From contig JAGFBZ010002028.1 of NCBI GenBank assembly GCA_018398805.1, positions 992,501 through 1,056,500 on the forward strand: 64,000 bases of DNA, read 5' to 3'. Positions 1-13,675 of this stretch are shown here, one piece after another. The notes below the pieces were generated by a model, which was not told the DNA's origin, did not search any database, and saw only the letters and a list, made by a program, of their open reading frames with translations. Position 1 is the first letter of the stretch, and the number at the start of each line of letters is the position of its first letter. The stretch is from Hirundichthys speculiger (Eukaryota; Chordata; Actinopteri; Beloniformes; Exocoetidae). The position numbers were made by a program, and so were the translations under genes.

Positions 1-279
1 TCTTTAATTGTCTTGTCTTTAAATGTCTCACTGCTGGTGTTTTTTAGTCCTCTCTGATGGAATCAGGATTTAAGATGTAAATAAAGATATTACAATTTAC
101 TGCCAGAGAGGACTGGTAAAGGACACGTTCACCCGCCACATTAGCACAAAAAAATCTGCTACAAGATTAAACTGCATATACACACTAGATGATTTTGCTA
201 GATAACGGCACTAACCATGAATGTGAATGCAGACAAAAAAAAAGAAAAAGAACTGAATAAACAGTTATTGCTGGTACAT
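1..279. other. non-coding, nothing recognised
   Basis: AT-rich sequence without a supportable gene, RNA or transposon signal. Confidence 0.6.
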
Positions 280-355
280 CACATTGGACAAGCATTCAGC
301 AGTGACATAATAATTTCCAAATTATTACGTCACTGCTGAATGTTTGTCCAATGTG
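280..355. repeat. 76-bp near-perfect palindrome
   Basis: Arms 280-316 and 319-355 (37 nt each) are inverted copies with two mismatches and only CC between them. The sequence after the right arm (356-376) repeats the arm's inner end. It could be a fold-back element or a recent inverted duplication. Confidence 0.85.
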
Positions 356-3117
356 ACGTAATAATTTCCAAATTTGAGGCTCAAAATTGTTTTAGCGAAA
401 TTGGGAATTTAAACGTCTCTTTTTGTAACAGTCATAAAACATTTGTATCAGTAGCTTTAAAAAAAAATCTTTAAAAAATTTTAGTTCAGGTTATTTTTTT
501 GGAGGAGACTGTTTCGAAAATCAATGACGGTACATAAAACATATTCACAATAGGGAAAATCTGAGTGCGGTGAAAATTGTATCCACTAGGTGGCAACACC
601 GGTCAAAACCGATCCATACCGCTGTTACTGGGCTTTTACGTGAAACTTCTGGTTTTGACTTTATAGGTCTATTGTTATCCAGGTGTCTATTTTTTTTTTA
701 TATATTTTTCAAAAAATAACAATAAAATTTAGGTCTAAAACTTTCAAGCAGTATAGAGAATATACAGAATAAGGGTGGAGTTGAGGGATAGAAACACAGG
801 AAACAAATTTTTGCTCAAGCTTTTGGCATACAGTAAAATGATAGCTCAACTACTCACTCAGGGACACGAGGTAACGGCACAGAAATGGCATTTTTCATTT
901 AATGGAACTATTAAGGGATTTCCTCAGGGACCTCTTTCAAAGTCTTACATTAAAGGAACACAAACCAATTTCACATGCTGGCAGCTGCAAATGGTACTGA
1001 CAGATAACTGCTTAAAAAGTAATGAGTTTAGTCACCATAAATGTGAACTCAGAAAAAAAAAATTTGCATCCTCTTTACCAATGATGTATGGAAGGGCACC
1101 ACAGAAACAGTCCATGCAAAGAGTCCGAAGCTGGTCCAGTTATCTTAGGGTGGAGGACTTTCACTTCCTATGCTCGTGTGTGATGGTATTTCAAGATGAT
1201 TACATTTTCTGGAAATTGCCTGTGCCATACGAGACAACCTCACGCTTCAATTGCCTGCCAGAAAGCACAATTTGAGCGTCGAGGGCTTCGTTACCCTGAA
1301 ATCGTCAAACATTAAGTCAGGAATCTCACAATAAACGTCCAGGTTTTACTTATCTACCAAGAGGGAGCAAATGCGGCGCCGTCATTTGTCCTTGAATCTG
1401 GACGCAACACTGCAACACCTGATTAAACGAACAGGGGTGTTTCGCCTTTGCTGAACTACTTCATAAATTTCCAGATGAGTAATCCCATGAGTTCGCCTTG
1501 AAATATGCAGGATGACAGTCTTCCTATCCTTAAATTGAGTTTTTGATTTTTGGGCCCCCACCTCGTTGGGACTTTGAGTCTTGCGTAACCTCATAGAGAT
1601 TTAATTGCATTTGCCTGTGGAGTACTTTGGGGAGAAGACTGGCAGCTGTGTTGGTTTCATGAGTTTGGATGTGCTCAGACACACTTTTACAAGACTGAGG
1701 CTTCATTTCACTCATGCAGAGAAAAGGTTGATGTCTGAGTAAAATGTGCTTGCATATACAAATCTAAATGTGTTTTTTTTATCCGACTGATATCTTGAAA
1801 GATTCTCTGTTGATTTCATAGTAATTAATCACCAAAAGTAATGCGTTACAGTTGCCATTCACATCACCCATTATGGCAAAGCAGAAAAGCCGTTTGAATG
1901 GCTCGCGTCTGTCGGCGCATATGCCTATGAATGCTTTCTTAGAAACTCACTTTTCCCTTTCTTCTCGCAAACTTCCATTGAACTGCAGCTTTTAAAAGAA
2001 GCTCCTTCGCTCCTTTGTGTCGCCGTGTCAAAAGAAGAACCTTGATCCACGCCCTCCCACCCCTCCCCCGAGGCTTTCACACTCCTCCCCTGCTCCCTCG
2101 CTGATACCATCACCAGAGGTATCTCCTCTGGCACAGAAAAAGGGAGTGCTGTATTTTGATTTTATTCGTTTATTTAACTTATTTTATTTCACCTTGAACT
2201 GAATGAGCGCACTTGCTGGAAAGAGAGTTTAAACTGGGGCTGGGGGGAGGCTGAGGAGGGAGATGCACTCTGAGCTCTGCAGGCTGCCGGCTTCCCTCCA
2301 GCGGGGTGGCTTGGATGTGAATGTTTCTGAGACGGTTTCTAATAATAGTGTTGCAGCGACTTCTTCCATCTGTGATCCAACCTCAATCTGCGGCGTTCTG
2401 CGCTCAGAGATGACTGATAGGTGAAGAGCAAGTAGTCTGCAGGCAGCTGATAAGGCACGTACGCGCAACCTTATGGACTGACCTCTAATTGCTCCGCTCA
2501 GCTGGACTCCAGACATTTCCGTGTCTATTTGTATGTGTGTCTTGGTTCACCAAACATTAACTTCTTTTCATTTTGTGCGACAGTAAAGTGGAAGAGCAAA
2601 AATCAACAATACTGAGTTTCCACTTCAACTGTTTAAGCTGTGATGAATACGCCGCAGTGACATGCAAACATCTATTGTTTTCAGTCTTGCTGAAGTATAA
2701 GTGCATTAGCTTTATTGCTGTTAAGGGGCTTCTCTTTAATGAATTTTTTTAATATTTAAATTGATAATGCAGAAGACTTTAAATAATGAAATTTTAACAA
2801 AAAAGTGCTACATTGGCAGGATATCAAAGAAACCGAAAAGCCTAGAGGCAGAGCTGAGGTGAACAGAGAGAAAACTGAAGAACAATAAAGAGAATAGCAG
2901 GAGCACGAACAACAAACGGACTGGCAAGGGAAGAAGGGGGCAGAGCTACATTTACACATGAGACCCAGTGAGAAACAGGTGTTGACAGTTAGAACAAAAC
3001 AGACCTGTGAAGGAAATCAAAATAGAAATCACGTTATAAGTAAAATCACTTTCAGAGTAAGAACTGAAATAAGGTCAAAGAGCACAAGCAGTCTGAAGCT
3101 TAAAACAATGCAACTAT
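356..3117. other. non-coding, nothing recognised
   Basis: The longest open frame (775-1275, plus, 166 codons) shows no domain, and its composition matches the surrounding non-coding DNA. The stretch 2040-2120 is pyrimidine-rich. No transposon termini found. Confidence 0.55.
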
Positions 3118-3400
3118 TCAATTCGGCTCAGGGGGCCCAAACCTCCGTCTCCCCAACCAGGCATTTCCAGACCTGCCAAGAAGTATAATCTCTCTAGTGA
3201 CTCCCATGTAAGCTTCAAGGCCTTCTTCCAGTTGGGCATGCATGAAACATCTCCTCAGGGAGACCACCGAAAAACATCTAACCAGGTGCCCGAACCACTT
3301 CCGCCGGTTCCTCTTGATGTGGAGAAGCAGAAGCAAACTTCTTCCCCATCTCTAACAGAGAGTCCATCACCTCTGCAGAGGAAGCTCATTTCAGCAACAC
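3118..3400 (-). mobile_element. LINE 3' end, degenerate reverse-transcriptase ORF tail
   Basis: Read on the minus strand the segment gives broken frames resembling the C-terminal end of fish non-LTR retrotransposon ORFs: HIKRNRRKWFGHLVR (the usual form is close to HIERSxLRWFGHLVRM), then a Gly/Arg-rich stretch and a degenerate region where the family has RLAWERLG. The frame shifts and lacks the upstream polymerase, so it is a 5'-truncated relic. Clade (RTE/Rex-like) is from memory and uncertain. Confidence 0.6.
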
Positions 3401-6400
3401 TCCATCTTTTTCCAAATATAGACAATAAAACTAAACAAGATTCAAATGAGACCCAAATAACCCCACGAGAAGCATCATTTATGAAATTCATTTTCATGTA
3501 ATCATGAGGAGAAAACATGAGATCCGCATCAAAATACTAACAAAATAAGTGAAGTTAATGGCTGTTTTGGAAATTGTTATGTAATAAGAGATGGAGAAAG
3601 TTTGCTTCTCTCCCTGCCAATATATGTAGGAACTGGGTCAGGGGAAAAAAAAAACAAAAAAAAAAACTTAGTTTGTTGCCCCAGTCAGTGAATACTGGGC
3701 TTTGAGGGCAGCTGGTCTATAAAGCAGGTTGGGGCTTAAATAAGAGCATTATAGGACTTTCAAAGTGTTTGTACATATTGGCATGTAAAGAGAGGTAGTT
3801 AGTACTTACAGACACCATAATCTGGGAAAAAAAATCATTTCAAGTATTTACGTTTTGCTCCTAAACATGACCACATTAGCAGAGTTGCTAAGTAGGCTAA
3901 AAAAATGACTGGTTAAAATAAGGATAAGAATAAAATGTGTGTTGCATGAAGTTATCACTTGAGATTGGTGGGTTTGGGAGTTGAGATTGTTTAAATTAAT
4001 ACGTATCTAGATTAACTTGAATCAAATATCTCGTCTTGATAGAGATACCTCTATTACCAGATCATGTAAGAGCGTAGAAAAAGAACATATTTAGCACTGA
4101 ATGGTGGCAATTTTATTCTGATTTGTTAGTCAGACAGGTGACAGGTGCAGAAACTGGTCTCCTCACCAAGGGGTTAAATTGCTCTTACTAGTTTGATGCC
4201 AACCAGGGAGTGAGTTTAGCTGCAGTTCTTCAACTGACCACTGGGGTCAGTCAATGGGTAGCTCATTAAATTTACTGCACGCTACAACTGCAGCTGAATA
4301 AATACTGACTCGTGGCTACAGCAGAAATAAACTCAAGTAGTTCAGGCTCTAAATGCAGCGTCATCCACATGTGCCTGTAGCCACCATCCCAGGTTTTTGC
4401 CAATGCACCTGTGAAAATAGATAGAATAAAAGGAAGAGGAAGAACTTTCTTCTTTGAGTTTACAGTGTAAATTATATAATTGATTATCTTATTTTACCAG
4501 TAATTAGGTGAGTTTCTAGTAAGGCAGTTATACAACAGTTAAACAAGACACTTGACCACGGATGAGAGTGCAAAGGGGATTTAATTCCCATCTTATACAG
4601 CAGAGATGGTCAGTTACTCACATACACAGGACAAGCCTTCCTTTTGACACATTGACTCAATAACAATGAATCCTTGAACTAACTTTGCCAGACAGCTACG
4701 TGTCTCAAAATCATACGACTAACGTCTGAGTGACGATATTTCACATTCCAGAAGAGAAGTCACGGACGCATAGACTTAACATTATTCAAACAAACAGGTC
4801 ACAGTGCCCTAAGGCCACCTTTCTATAACACTCCCCACTTTTTGTTGCACCCCACTTTTTGTGGTACATATGACAAGCTTATCTAGATTACAGCAACAGA
4901 GCACGCTTCCCCACCCCAAGGAGTAGCTCTGTTCACTGTAAGATCTATGACTGCCGTTTTTGAACAACGAATGGCCAATTTTTCCCACAGTTGTGCATCT
5001 TTCATCTGCAGGCAGCTGGAATCGTACAGTGTGAACCCAGCCTAACACAGCATAGCTACTTTATTATGGCTTATGGTGCCGATCACTGTACTAAGAGACT
5101 GCTGTGACTGGTTTTGGGTTGGCCTGGAAGGGTTTGGAGGAGAAGCAAAGCAGCTATCTTCACCCCTGGTTGAAGTCCGCTAAGCAGAGGACAGCAGCTG
5201 GACCATCTGAAGCTCATTCTGCCTCTTGGTCAAGAGACTTGGGGTCTCTTGGGTCGATAACAGACTTGTGCAAACCTGGATGACAAGCTGATGATCATCC
5301 ATTCATGTGAATCAGGTGCACTGAAGCAGGGAAACATCTAAGACATGCAGGGTTGTGACTCTCGAGGACCAGGGTCTAAACGGACTAAACGGAACACAAC
5401 CGACAACATCTGAAACAAGTGAAGCTGAAGTGAGAAGTAGCAGACGTCCACTGGGACCCGCAGTCACTCGGCTTGGAACTTGCAGGTGTACGCTGTTAGG
5501 TTTGCCCAACAGCCAGCCTAGCCTCGTGAGTGGCAGGCAGAGCGACAGTGTGTCTCAGTTTAGTTCAGTTCAGTCCAGTTTTGATCAGCATGAATGTCAA
5601 GTAATATTAGGTTAGCATAAGCTAAGCCAGCCAAACTAAAATAAGCTAACTCGTGATGACTGTACTAAGGTGGCTGTGTTTCCAGCTTCCAGACCTGCTT
5701 CTTCCACCCATTTGCAACATGGTGCTGCACAGTAAAGTGAAAAACAGGCTTTAAAAGCACCCCAGAAAACCTGTGGGACATTACAGGGAGTTTATATAGT
5801 CCCCCTTATACAGTCTATGATCTTCCCTGAGTTGTCTCTTTTTTTACTCATTTCAGTTTGACAAAATTATGTTTATTAATGTAAAATAAAAAACATGGCT
5901 GAACATGGAGAGAATTATCCCCCCGTAACCACAACCAGTCACCGGGGGGGGGGATCGTGACCTCTGAGGAGCTGATTATGTCATCCGTCTGAATTTCCAA
6001 CTGGTGGTAAAAACTGAAAACCTCTCCTCTGCCGTCTTGGTTTGGCTCTTCCAGAAGCTGCCATCACACATTTTGATGTGATGATAACGATGCTAGACAT
6101 GATGAAGAATTACCAAATTCAGTAGCATTCACTGTCAGAATCATGAATCTTATTCATTAGTTTATGGTTCATTTAATGCAACTCTTTCCACAGTATATTA
6201 CACACACACACACACATATATATACAGTGTATTTTAGTATAACAGCATCTTTATCCACTAATTGATAAACTCTAATGATGCTGCACGTTGACCTGCTTGC
6301 CGAGAACTAATTAGCAGTGTAAAGTTTTTATCTGCTCTAAGCCACTCGAGTTATTTTTGTTTTTCTTGGCTTTGATAGCGTCTCCTCTCCTAAAACTGCT

Positions 6401-9400
6401 TCAGAGGCGTTCTACTTAGCTAGTGTTACTGAAAACACCGCTGTCCATTAACAAACAGCCCCAGCAGGGATGTAAGTGTGATTGAATAGCTTCAGACCCT
6501 CAGACAGAAGGCACCCTGAATGGAATTTTGATTAAGAAGGTAATGATGAAGTGTGAACTCCTTTTAAAGTGTGCATAAACAACCCCACTTTCTGTTGGAT
6601 AAACCGACCGAACAAATGTTCAATCCCCAGAACAGGGTTTCCTTATCTTCGCGTATTTATTCCTGTGGAATAACACATGCTGCATTCAAGCTTGCACAAT
6701 GGAATCGGTAGCTTGGAAGAAACATTGTGTTATCCTCTGACGAAGAAATTTGGCCGTAGTTTCCTTTTCATCAGGAAAATGCAATTTTAAGACATTCCTA
6801 ACTCATCAGAAAGAAAACAGTGTCCAAGAAGGGGGCGAAAAAATAAAAAACATTTATAGGCAAATTGAGTTATAGCTCTGCAAAACAAAGGCACCGTGGG
6901 GTTTCAGCAGAGCACCAGGGATGGTTGGCAACTGATAAGCTGATCTGGCTCAGTGTAGCTTCAATGGCTCAGTAGGGGGGTATGGGTGGGCTGGTGGGGG
7001 GGGGGGGGGGGGGGGGGGGGGGTGTTGAGGGGTGCTAGGCATGCAAAGGACTCAGCTAGAGCTGATTCATGCTAATCAGAGCAGGTGGGAGTCTTGTGTG
7101 CTCTTTTAAACTGTTGGTGGAGTAAACAGAGTCGTGGGGGTAGGGGGGGGGGGGGGGGGGCTCTCTCGCACCACCATCCAACGCACACGGATAAATGATT
7201 TTTGTGGTGCCGGCATCGAGTTTCTTCCAGTTACTCTGATCTTCGGGTGGTCCTCCATTCATGGAGCTGTAAACTGTGTAAGTTAACTCACAAATAAACA
7301 GAACCCCCACCCCCCCCCCACCCCCCACCTCTGGAGTTCTTTGAGAACGACTGGAATTTGGATTAGCCGTGACCCAGAGTGCCAAGTCTGGGTCAGTCTG
7401 ACAGGAAGCGGTGATGGCCGAGGTTAATGGGGTTACAGCCTGGAGGAGAGGCTGCTGTTAAGAGACGGTCAGATGAGAGGAAAGAGGTGATATGTTTGAA
7501 AAAAAAAAAGCAAATTTGCCTGGCTAACAAAAATAAACAACAGTCCAAGCGATCTGTTGGCAAAATGGATGTGTTTACTTTTTCTCCCATTTGACCCCTT
7601 AAACAATCACAGGAGACCACCACCAAACATACAGGGATCAGAACATTTGATACACTGAACATTTCAACATTTCAACATTTTTACATAGTTTTTTTTTTAT
7701 TCAAACTTTCTTCGTTTTTTTCTGTGAACTCAATAAAAGTACCATGTAGCAACAAGAAGCAGAATGGCTGTGGGATCACCAGAATAAACTGCACACTCAC
7801 AAAAGCTGTGACATCACAGGCCCAGATGTGAGTAGAATCATCCAGAATCCACCCAGTTTCACGTTTTGATGCATTCGCTGAACCTCTGAAGTGGGATGGA
7901 CAAAGATGCAACACCTACTTCAGAAGGAGTACATCAAATAGAGGAGGGGTGGAGCAAATTCAATTTCTGACTCCATCCCTAGAAACAGTTGCTATGGAAG
8001 CTGCTTTAAAGAGATGGATGAACAAAGGGGCTTTGAGGTAAATTGACCAAATGATGTCAGAAACTGAATAAAAACCTCAGGAAGCTGTGCGAATTTTGGA
8101 AAATAAAAGGCAGAAAATATGTATTGTATTCAGCATCTTTAGGTTTAGCCTGCCAATATTTGCACTGAATACATACAAGTCCAAATGCCAATAAATCTTT
8201 TCACGATTTTTTATTAAGACATATCTCACAGTACATAAAACCCACAGATAATGTGACGCTAAAATTCAGTTGCTCTTGAATTTTGAGGCAACTGAGTTTC
8301 TTTTTGTTCCATATTGTAAGGACGCTGTTAGTACCAAAGCACTAGGAACCATCTTGGTTCTACATAAATACTCCAAGCCGAGCATTTAAATTCATGTCAC
8401 AAACCATTTTTTAACCAGGTTTTTAAGGTGAAAGTAAATCTTTATTACAACTTATTACATCAATTGGCGACAACTTCAAAAAAAAAAAAAAGAGTAAACA
8501 GCAGAAAGCATTTACAAGCCCTATAACGGGTTTGCTTCAATAAACGGGAACAGATTGTTTAGGGAATTAGATTTTAGCACAACACCAGCTTGTTAATTGG
8601 CAGATCTTGCACACAGTCACTGCAAATTTTTAAAGTGAGTGTGTAAAAAAAGGCAATTTCTAATGTGAATTAATTTGAGAAGAGGTGGCTCAGTCAGTAA
8701 TGATGTCCAGCATATGGATCTATGATATTTATTTTGTTCCTTGGCAGTGATTGAGTATTTTAGTCTAAATTTTTTATGGCAGGCTTAGATGGCATTAGAT
8801 GGTGGTTCTGGGTAAAATTTAGGAGGCTGGAATTGTCGCTACCTCCTCCTCTGACCTTTCAGACACATCAAGTCTGGTTACAGTGATGGACCTGGTAGGA
8901 TCCACTGACTTAGAAAACTTCATACCACCTGGTGGTGGTAATGCATTGCTTAACCACCATCAATTAAAAGAAAAAGAAGGTGGCAAAGAAGAAGAAAAAA
9001 AAGGAATCAATGAGATCAGCGCTACGATGGTTGCTGACTCTATATTTGCTAGCTGCATATACTGGACTGGTGGCAATGAATGAGAAAAGACAACTCACTT
9101 CAAGGGGTTTGAGACAGCAGAACAATGTAATCACCTCCCTAGAGACATGGAGACACACATCAACACTTGAGGTCCCATAAAGCTACCACGGACCCCTGCT
9201 AATGGAGACACACCATTAGAGCTTCTTATTTTCCTGAAACATGACTGAAAAATGCAAAAAATGTTAAATGTTGGATAGACTGGACTACAGCATGTTGTGG
9301 CTGACCCATTGCTAGCATGTCATAATATACATTATGTCCATGTAAAGTCACTCCATGCGCTTCTAAAGCCCCATAAATGTCTCAGAATATGGACATTCCC

Positions 9401-10652
9401 ACCTTCAGAAAACCAGTGTGGCTTCATACACATTCAGGTATATGTAATCTTTGAGCTTGATCACAATGATGAGATGCCATTGTGTCTTAACGTTAAGGTC
9501 AGGACCGAACATTGGGCCACATGACAACAGATTTATAATATTTGTAGAATGAATGTTTGATGAAAAACTCCTTAAAAAAGCTGAGCTTTCTAAGACATTA
9601 TAACCTAAAACCATGATCACAGGTCCATAAAACGGTCCACAAAAATGGAAACATTAGACAATTTCCCTGCTATGAAGTAGATATACTTATGGAGTAAACA
9701 GGCAATGGGACTTTCCTGACATGTTATGACATGTGTTGAATCATTCAACATTAGGCCCCCTGACTAAAAAGGCCAGGGCAAGGAGCAGATGGCAAGGCGA
9801 GGAGAGATGGAGGAGGAGGTCAGTGGTCTGGATGTTGCCCACGGTGAGGATGGGACATATGGCAAACCAGATTGGAGAGGAAAAGACTGGATACAAATGC
9901 TCAAAACAGCTTAAACAATCTTATTTGTCAGAAAATAATCATAAAAATCAGTTGAAGAGAAAATTGATTTTTTTTTTTTTTTTTAAAGACGTTTAGTTTT
10001 GTGGTCTCAGCTCACCTCTCGCCAAAATCCACAGATGAATGTGGCTCTGCCAATCTTGTGGGCAAACTCTGAACCCAATAAAACATGAGACAGAACTTTC
10101 TCCTCAGAAAAATTCCACCCAGGAGCATTAAAAGGTTTTTTTCTTTTGTTCCCACGGTCCTGCTCCAAACACAAAAAACCCCACCGAGGGTTTTTTTTTT
10201 CTGTTTGGTTGATATATGATCTGATTGGCTGATTGCATGAATGCTGAGGTGGAAAGAGCAATTTAATTTGTAGATGTTATAAAATACGTTGAACGGTCAC
10301 ACACTGTGGATAAAATGTTCAGGGCTTCAGCCGATAATACCCACATACCCACATCACTCAGTTAGAGCTGGGGAGTTGTCTGGCCACACCGCCCAAACAT
10401 TTACATTCTTACAAACAAATCACAATTGCCTTGTGGTGGCTTTACACCAAACCCACTGCTACAGCGGCCTTCACAGGTGCGATCAATGACGCCGCTAGAA
10501 CCACACCCATACACGGCTGTGGCAATGCCAGGAAAGATGCAGAGGGGCGTAACAGGAATACAAACTGGTGGCTGCTGATATGAAAGTGCACAGTGGAGAA
10601 AGTTGTAGCTTACAGTGTGGTTATTTTATGTCAGCTCGTGCTATCCATGTTC
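3401..10652. other. non-coding flank with simple repeats
   Basis: No gene supported. Contains a short CA/TA tract (about 6199-6224), poly-G/poly-C tracts at 6996-7328, an A-tract near 8480 and a T-tract near 9970. Open frames of 60-110 codons here have no recognisable domains. Confidence 0.55.
6996..7328. repeat. clustered poly-G and poly-C tracts
   Basis: A run of 27 G at 6996-7022, a run of 18 G at 7143-7160 and a C-rich tract at 7304-7328. The first two can form G-quadruplexes on the plus strand and the last on the minus strand; the G and C tracts can also pair with each other. Tract lengths may be imprecise in an assembly. Confidence 0.85.
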
Positions 10653-10660
10653 ACCTAAGA

Positions 10661-11731
10661 CAGGGGTGTCAGACTCATTTTCACTGAGGGCCACATCAGC
10701 ATCATGGTGGCCCTCGAAGGGCCAGATTGACGGCATGAATGTAACAAAATGCAATGAAAATCAAAATAAATTAAACTACATCTTATTATATTGTTAAATA
10801 TGTATTTCTGTATTTATTATGTAGTATTCAAGTTTCAAATATCCAAATCAGTGGTTCTCAAACTTTTAATGCTGCGTAATGCTGAGAAACTATTGAGCTC
10901 TCCGAGTACCACCATGATGACCTGTTTTAAAATATAGCCATATATGCCTTCTCAATTAGCTTTAAACACACAGGAGAGATGTTTATTCCTTATTCTGGTT
11001 ATTTATTGTTACCTGAATTTCATTTGAAACACTGTATTTATAATGCATTGTCATGCATTGACAAGTCATTACGTTCCCCCGCGTACCACCAGAGAGCGCT
11101 CGCGTACCACCAGTGGTACGTGTACCACAGTTTGCGCACCATTGATCTAAATCATTATATTAAACTCAGGGTTTGTGGTTGTAAACCTGCTCTCGCACAG
11201 GTGATGTTTACATCACTGAGAGTAATCCATTAGCCTGGTTTCAGAAGCGGAAACGTTTCTTTGTTTTTGTTGTAGGCTAAATTTAGCATACTTAGCTCCG
11301 TGTTTGCTGTCAAAATGCTGACTCTTTCACGACTGACACCGACTCATAACACAAAAGACATACTTTTTATTCACCTTGAGATACAAACTTGTATTCGTTT
11401 TCCCATCGTTGATGAAACTGCCTTCCTTGTGCATCATTTTTTCTTTTCTTGGACATGTTGGGACTAGTTTGTAGAGGTTTTTCTCAAGTCCATCAGTTCT
11501 GAAAATCGTCTTGATATCTTGCTCATGGTGAGTTACAGTTATCGTTGTGGGTAACGACGAAATGCATTGTGGGAGATGGAGTTTATTGTCAATATGCATT
11601 TTAAAGTGGCGTAAGCTTATTTAAAAATATTGGTTTAAAATTTAAGCCAATAATGCACAAGTTCTTGAGGGCCACATACAATGACGTAGCGGGCCACATT
11701 TGGCCTGCGGGCCTTGTGTTTGACACATATG
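10661..11731. mobile_element. non-autonomous hAT element, copy 1 (carries a nested hAT)
   Basis: Termini CAGGGGTGTCAGAC and, inverted, CATATGTGTCAAAC; flanked by a perfect 8-bp target duplication ACCTAAGA (10653-10660 and 11732-11739). No transposase frame. It is homologous along its length, in the same orientation, to the element at 52197-52997. A 296-bp second element interrupts it at 10849. Nested insertion and 8-bp duplications identify the hAT superfamily; the family name is not known to me. Confidence 0.9.
10849..11144. mobile_element. nested hAT MITE inside the 10661 element
   Basis: Termini CAGTGGTTCTCAAACT and, inverted, CAATGGTGCGCAAACT; 8-bp target duplication ATCCAAAT/ATCTAAAT (7 of 8) at 10841-10848 and 11145-11152. 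Its absence from the homologous site in the copy at 52 kb confirms the insertion. Near the right end it has repeated GTACCACCAG blocks, typical of this TTCTCAAACT-type hAT group. Confidence 0.85.
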
Positions 11732-11739
11732 ACCTAAGA

Positions 11740-12504
11740 CTTCAATAGTTCCATCAAACACCTCTGATGGAGATTTAATATGAAATACAACTTACATGTT
11801 GTGCTATTCACATAACAGATGCATAATATTTTGTTGAAATCCATGTTTGAAAAGTTACTGATTACCTTATAGCCACTCTATGTAGCAACACTGCTTATGA
11901 CCACATGGTGGCATGCAAAAGACTGCACTGGCGAGAACTGGCCCGGATACAGTTTTTATGGGCTCCACACTAAACGAATGAGGTCCGGCATGTGGCCAGA
12001 GAGACACTGGATAAGTGCAGCACATGTGCCTGAGACTGGGAGGAATGTGAGAGTGAAGGCGTTAATGTGTGACAGAGGAGTGATCAGCACTAGGAGGAAA
12101 GTAACTTCTATGTCGGTGGAGGACAAAAAAAAAAAAAGGAAAAAATGTGGAAGGAGTTCTTGTCAACTTGACAGCAATCAATTTAAGTTCGCTGGTGTGC
12201 TGTCATCCCCTTAACAGCTATGATGAACTGAAGCCTCTTGCAGGTGATGTTCACGGCTGCTGTGAACGTCACCTTCAGTGTTTGCTAAAGCGAAAAAAAA
12301 AAGATTCCCAGATTTGAAACCAGATGTCCACCTAACACATGAATATCCAGATAGCCGAGTATTCAGTGTCAACTAATACCACTTTGTCCCACTAGAGGTG
12401 CACTTTCTCCTGCCGTATTCAATGGGCTGATAAACAGGCAGTCTTGCTATGTACTGCCTCCGTGTGGTCAGAAGTGGCATTGCCACATAGAGCAGCTTTA
12501 ATGT
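11740..12504. other. non-coding, nothing recognised
   Basis: No gene or transposon ends found. The 105-codon plus frame at 11897-12214 ends beyond an A-tract and shows no domain. Confidence 0.5.
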
Positions 12505-12512
12505 AATAAAAA

Positions 12513-13623
12513 TAGGGCTGGGCAAGTTAACATGTTATTATCGCGTTAACGCATTAATTTATTAATGCCAAAATTTTTTTATCGCACGTTAACGCTTGTT
12601 GCTCACATGCTTTTGTTTTGAAAAATCTGTTTCTGGCTGCTGCGGAACTGGAAAACAGTAAACATAAGGAAAAGCTAAAACAGACATGGAGAACGGTAAA
12701 AATCAGTGAACTTTACAGTTTGGGTAGCAACTCAGGTAGCAATATTAACAATTCTGTCTAAAAAAAAATTCTGGACTGCAACAAAACTTTTACGTCATTC
12801 CTCCATGTTACATCAGATCTGCTCCATGTGTTCACTGTCGTGCTGTTCTCTAGCTGGTTACTGCAGTGCGGCTCCATCTAGTGGTACAGATGTGTAGATG
12901 TGCGACATCAGTCCTCGATTATAAAATAAATTCAGTCCTGTAGGCTCGTTATTTAACTTCGTATTTTTGATCCAAGTCTAAAATTGAAATATAAAAAAAC
13001 CAGGCATTTTTTTCCCTTTTTTTGTGTTAGATTAAAAAACAAAAAACTTAATAAAATGTCACTTTTTTTTAAAATTGACAATTGAAAATGGAAATTATGA
13101 ATGATACACGGATTGGTAAAGTTACTGAACTTTAACATGGACATTTTCATTTTAAAGTTCTCCCAGACGGAGGATTTGACAGAAACAAGGTTATTTATAA
13201 CAACTGACAAGTTGAACTCCCCGTTAAAAGTTTCTGCTGTTACCTCAGAAATTACCTGTTTTAATGTTCTGATTGTGCTGAGCCACAATCATTTTGTTGG
13301 ATTTTGTTTTTTTTTATTTTTCATAAAAACAGGATGACATTAATGCCCTGGCAGTGGCCATAACCTTTATTTTATTTTACATTTTTTAAGATGAGATTTA
13401 CACTAAATATGTTACTGACAATATTACTGATGTTAAAAGTGTTTGAACAACAAATGTTATGACACTTTAGTTCATATGGCAGCAGAACATTTTTAATAAA
13501 AGTGCATTTTACACTACTTTTGAATTCATTAATGATTTCATGTGTACAATGCGATTAATCGTGATTAATCAGGGAAATAATGCGATTAATCGCGATTAAA
13601 ATTTTAATCGTTGCCCAGCCCTA
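12513..13623. mobile_element. 1.1-kb non-autonomous hAT element
   Basis: Perfect 13-bp terminal inverted repeats (TAGGGCTGGGCAA and TTGCCCAGCCCTA) with an 8-bp target duplication AATAAAAA/AATAAAAG (12505-12512, 13624-13631). Subterminal clusters of GTTAACGC on the left and GCGATTAATCGCGATTAA on the right look like transposase-binding repeats. No transposase frame survives, so it would depend on an autonomous partner. Confidence 0.92.
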
Positions 13624-13675
13624 AATAAAAGACATCAGTGCCACCAGACATCGGTAACTGATGATTCTCCTCACA

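Noticed and set aside
280..355. Palindrome as a microRNA precursor
   Set aside because: Centre of 2 bases is too short for a normal terminal loop and the arms pair almost completely; no sign of a miRNA-like structure.
775..1275. 166-codon open frame on plus strand
   Set aside because: No domain, no splice or promoter context, composition like the flanking non-coding DNA; expected by chance in 64 kb.
6190..6230. Tandem CA/TA words as a CRISPR-like array
   Set aside because: Plain microsatellite; no spaced direct repeats anywhere in the window, and the DNA is eukaryotic.
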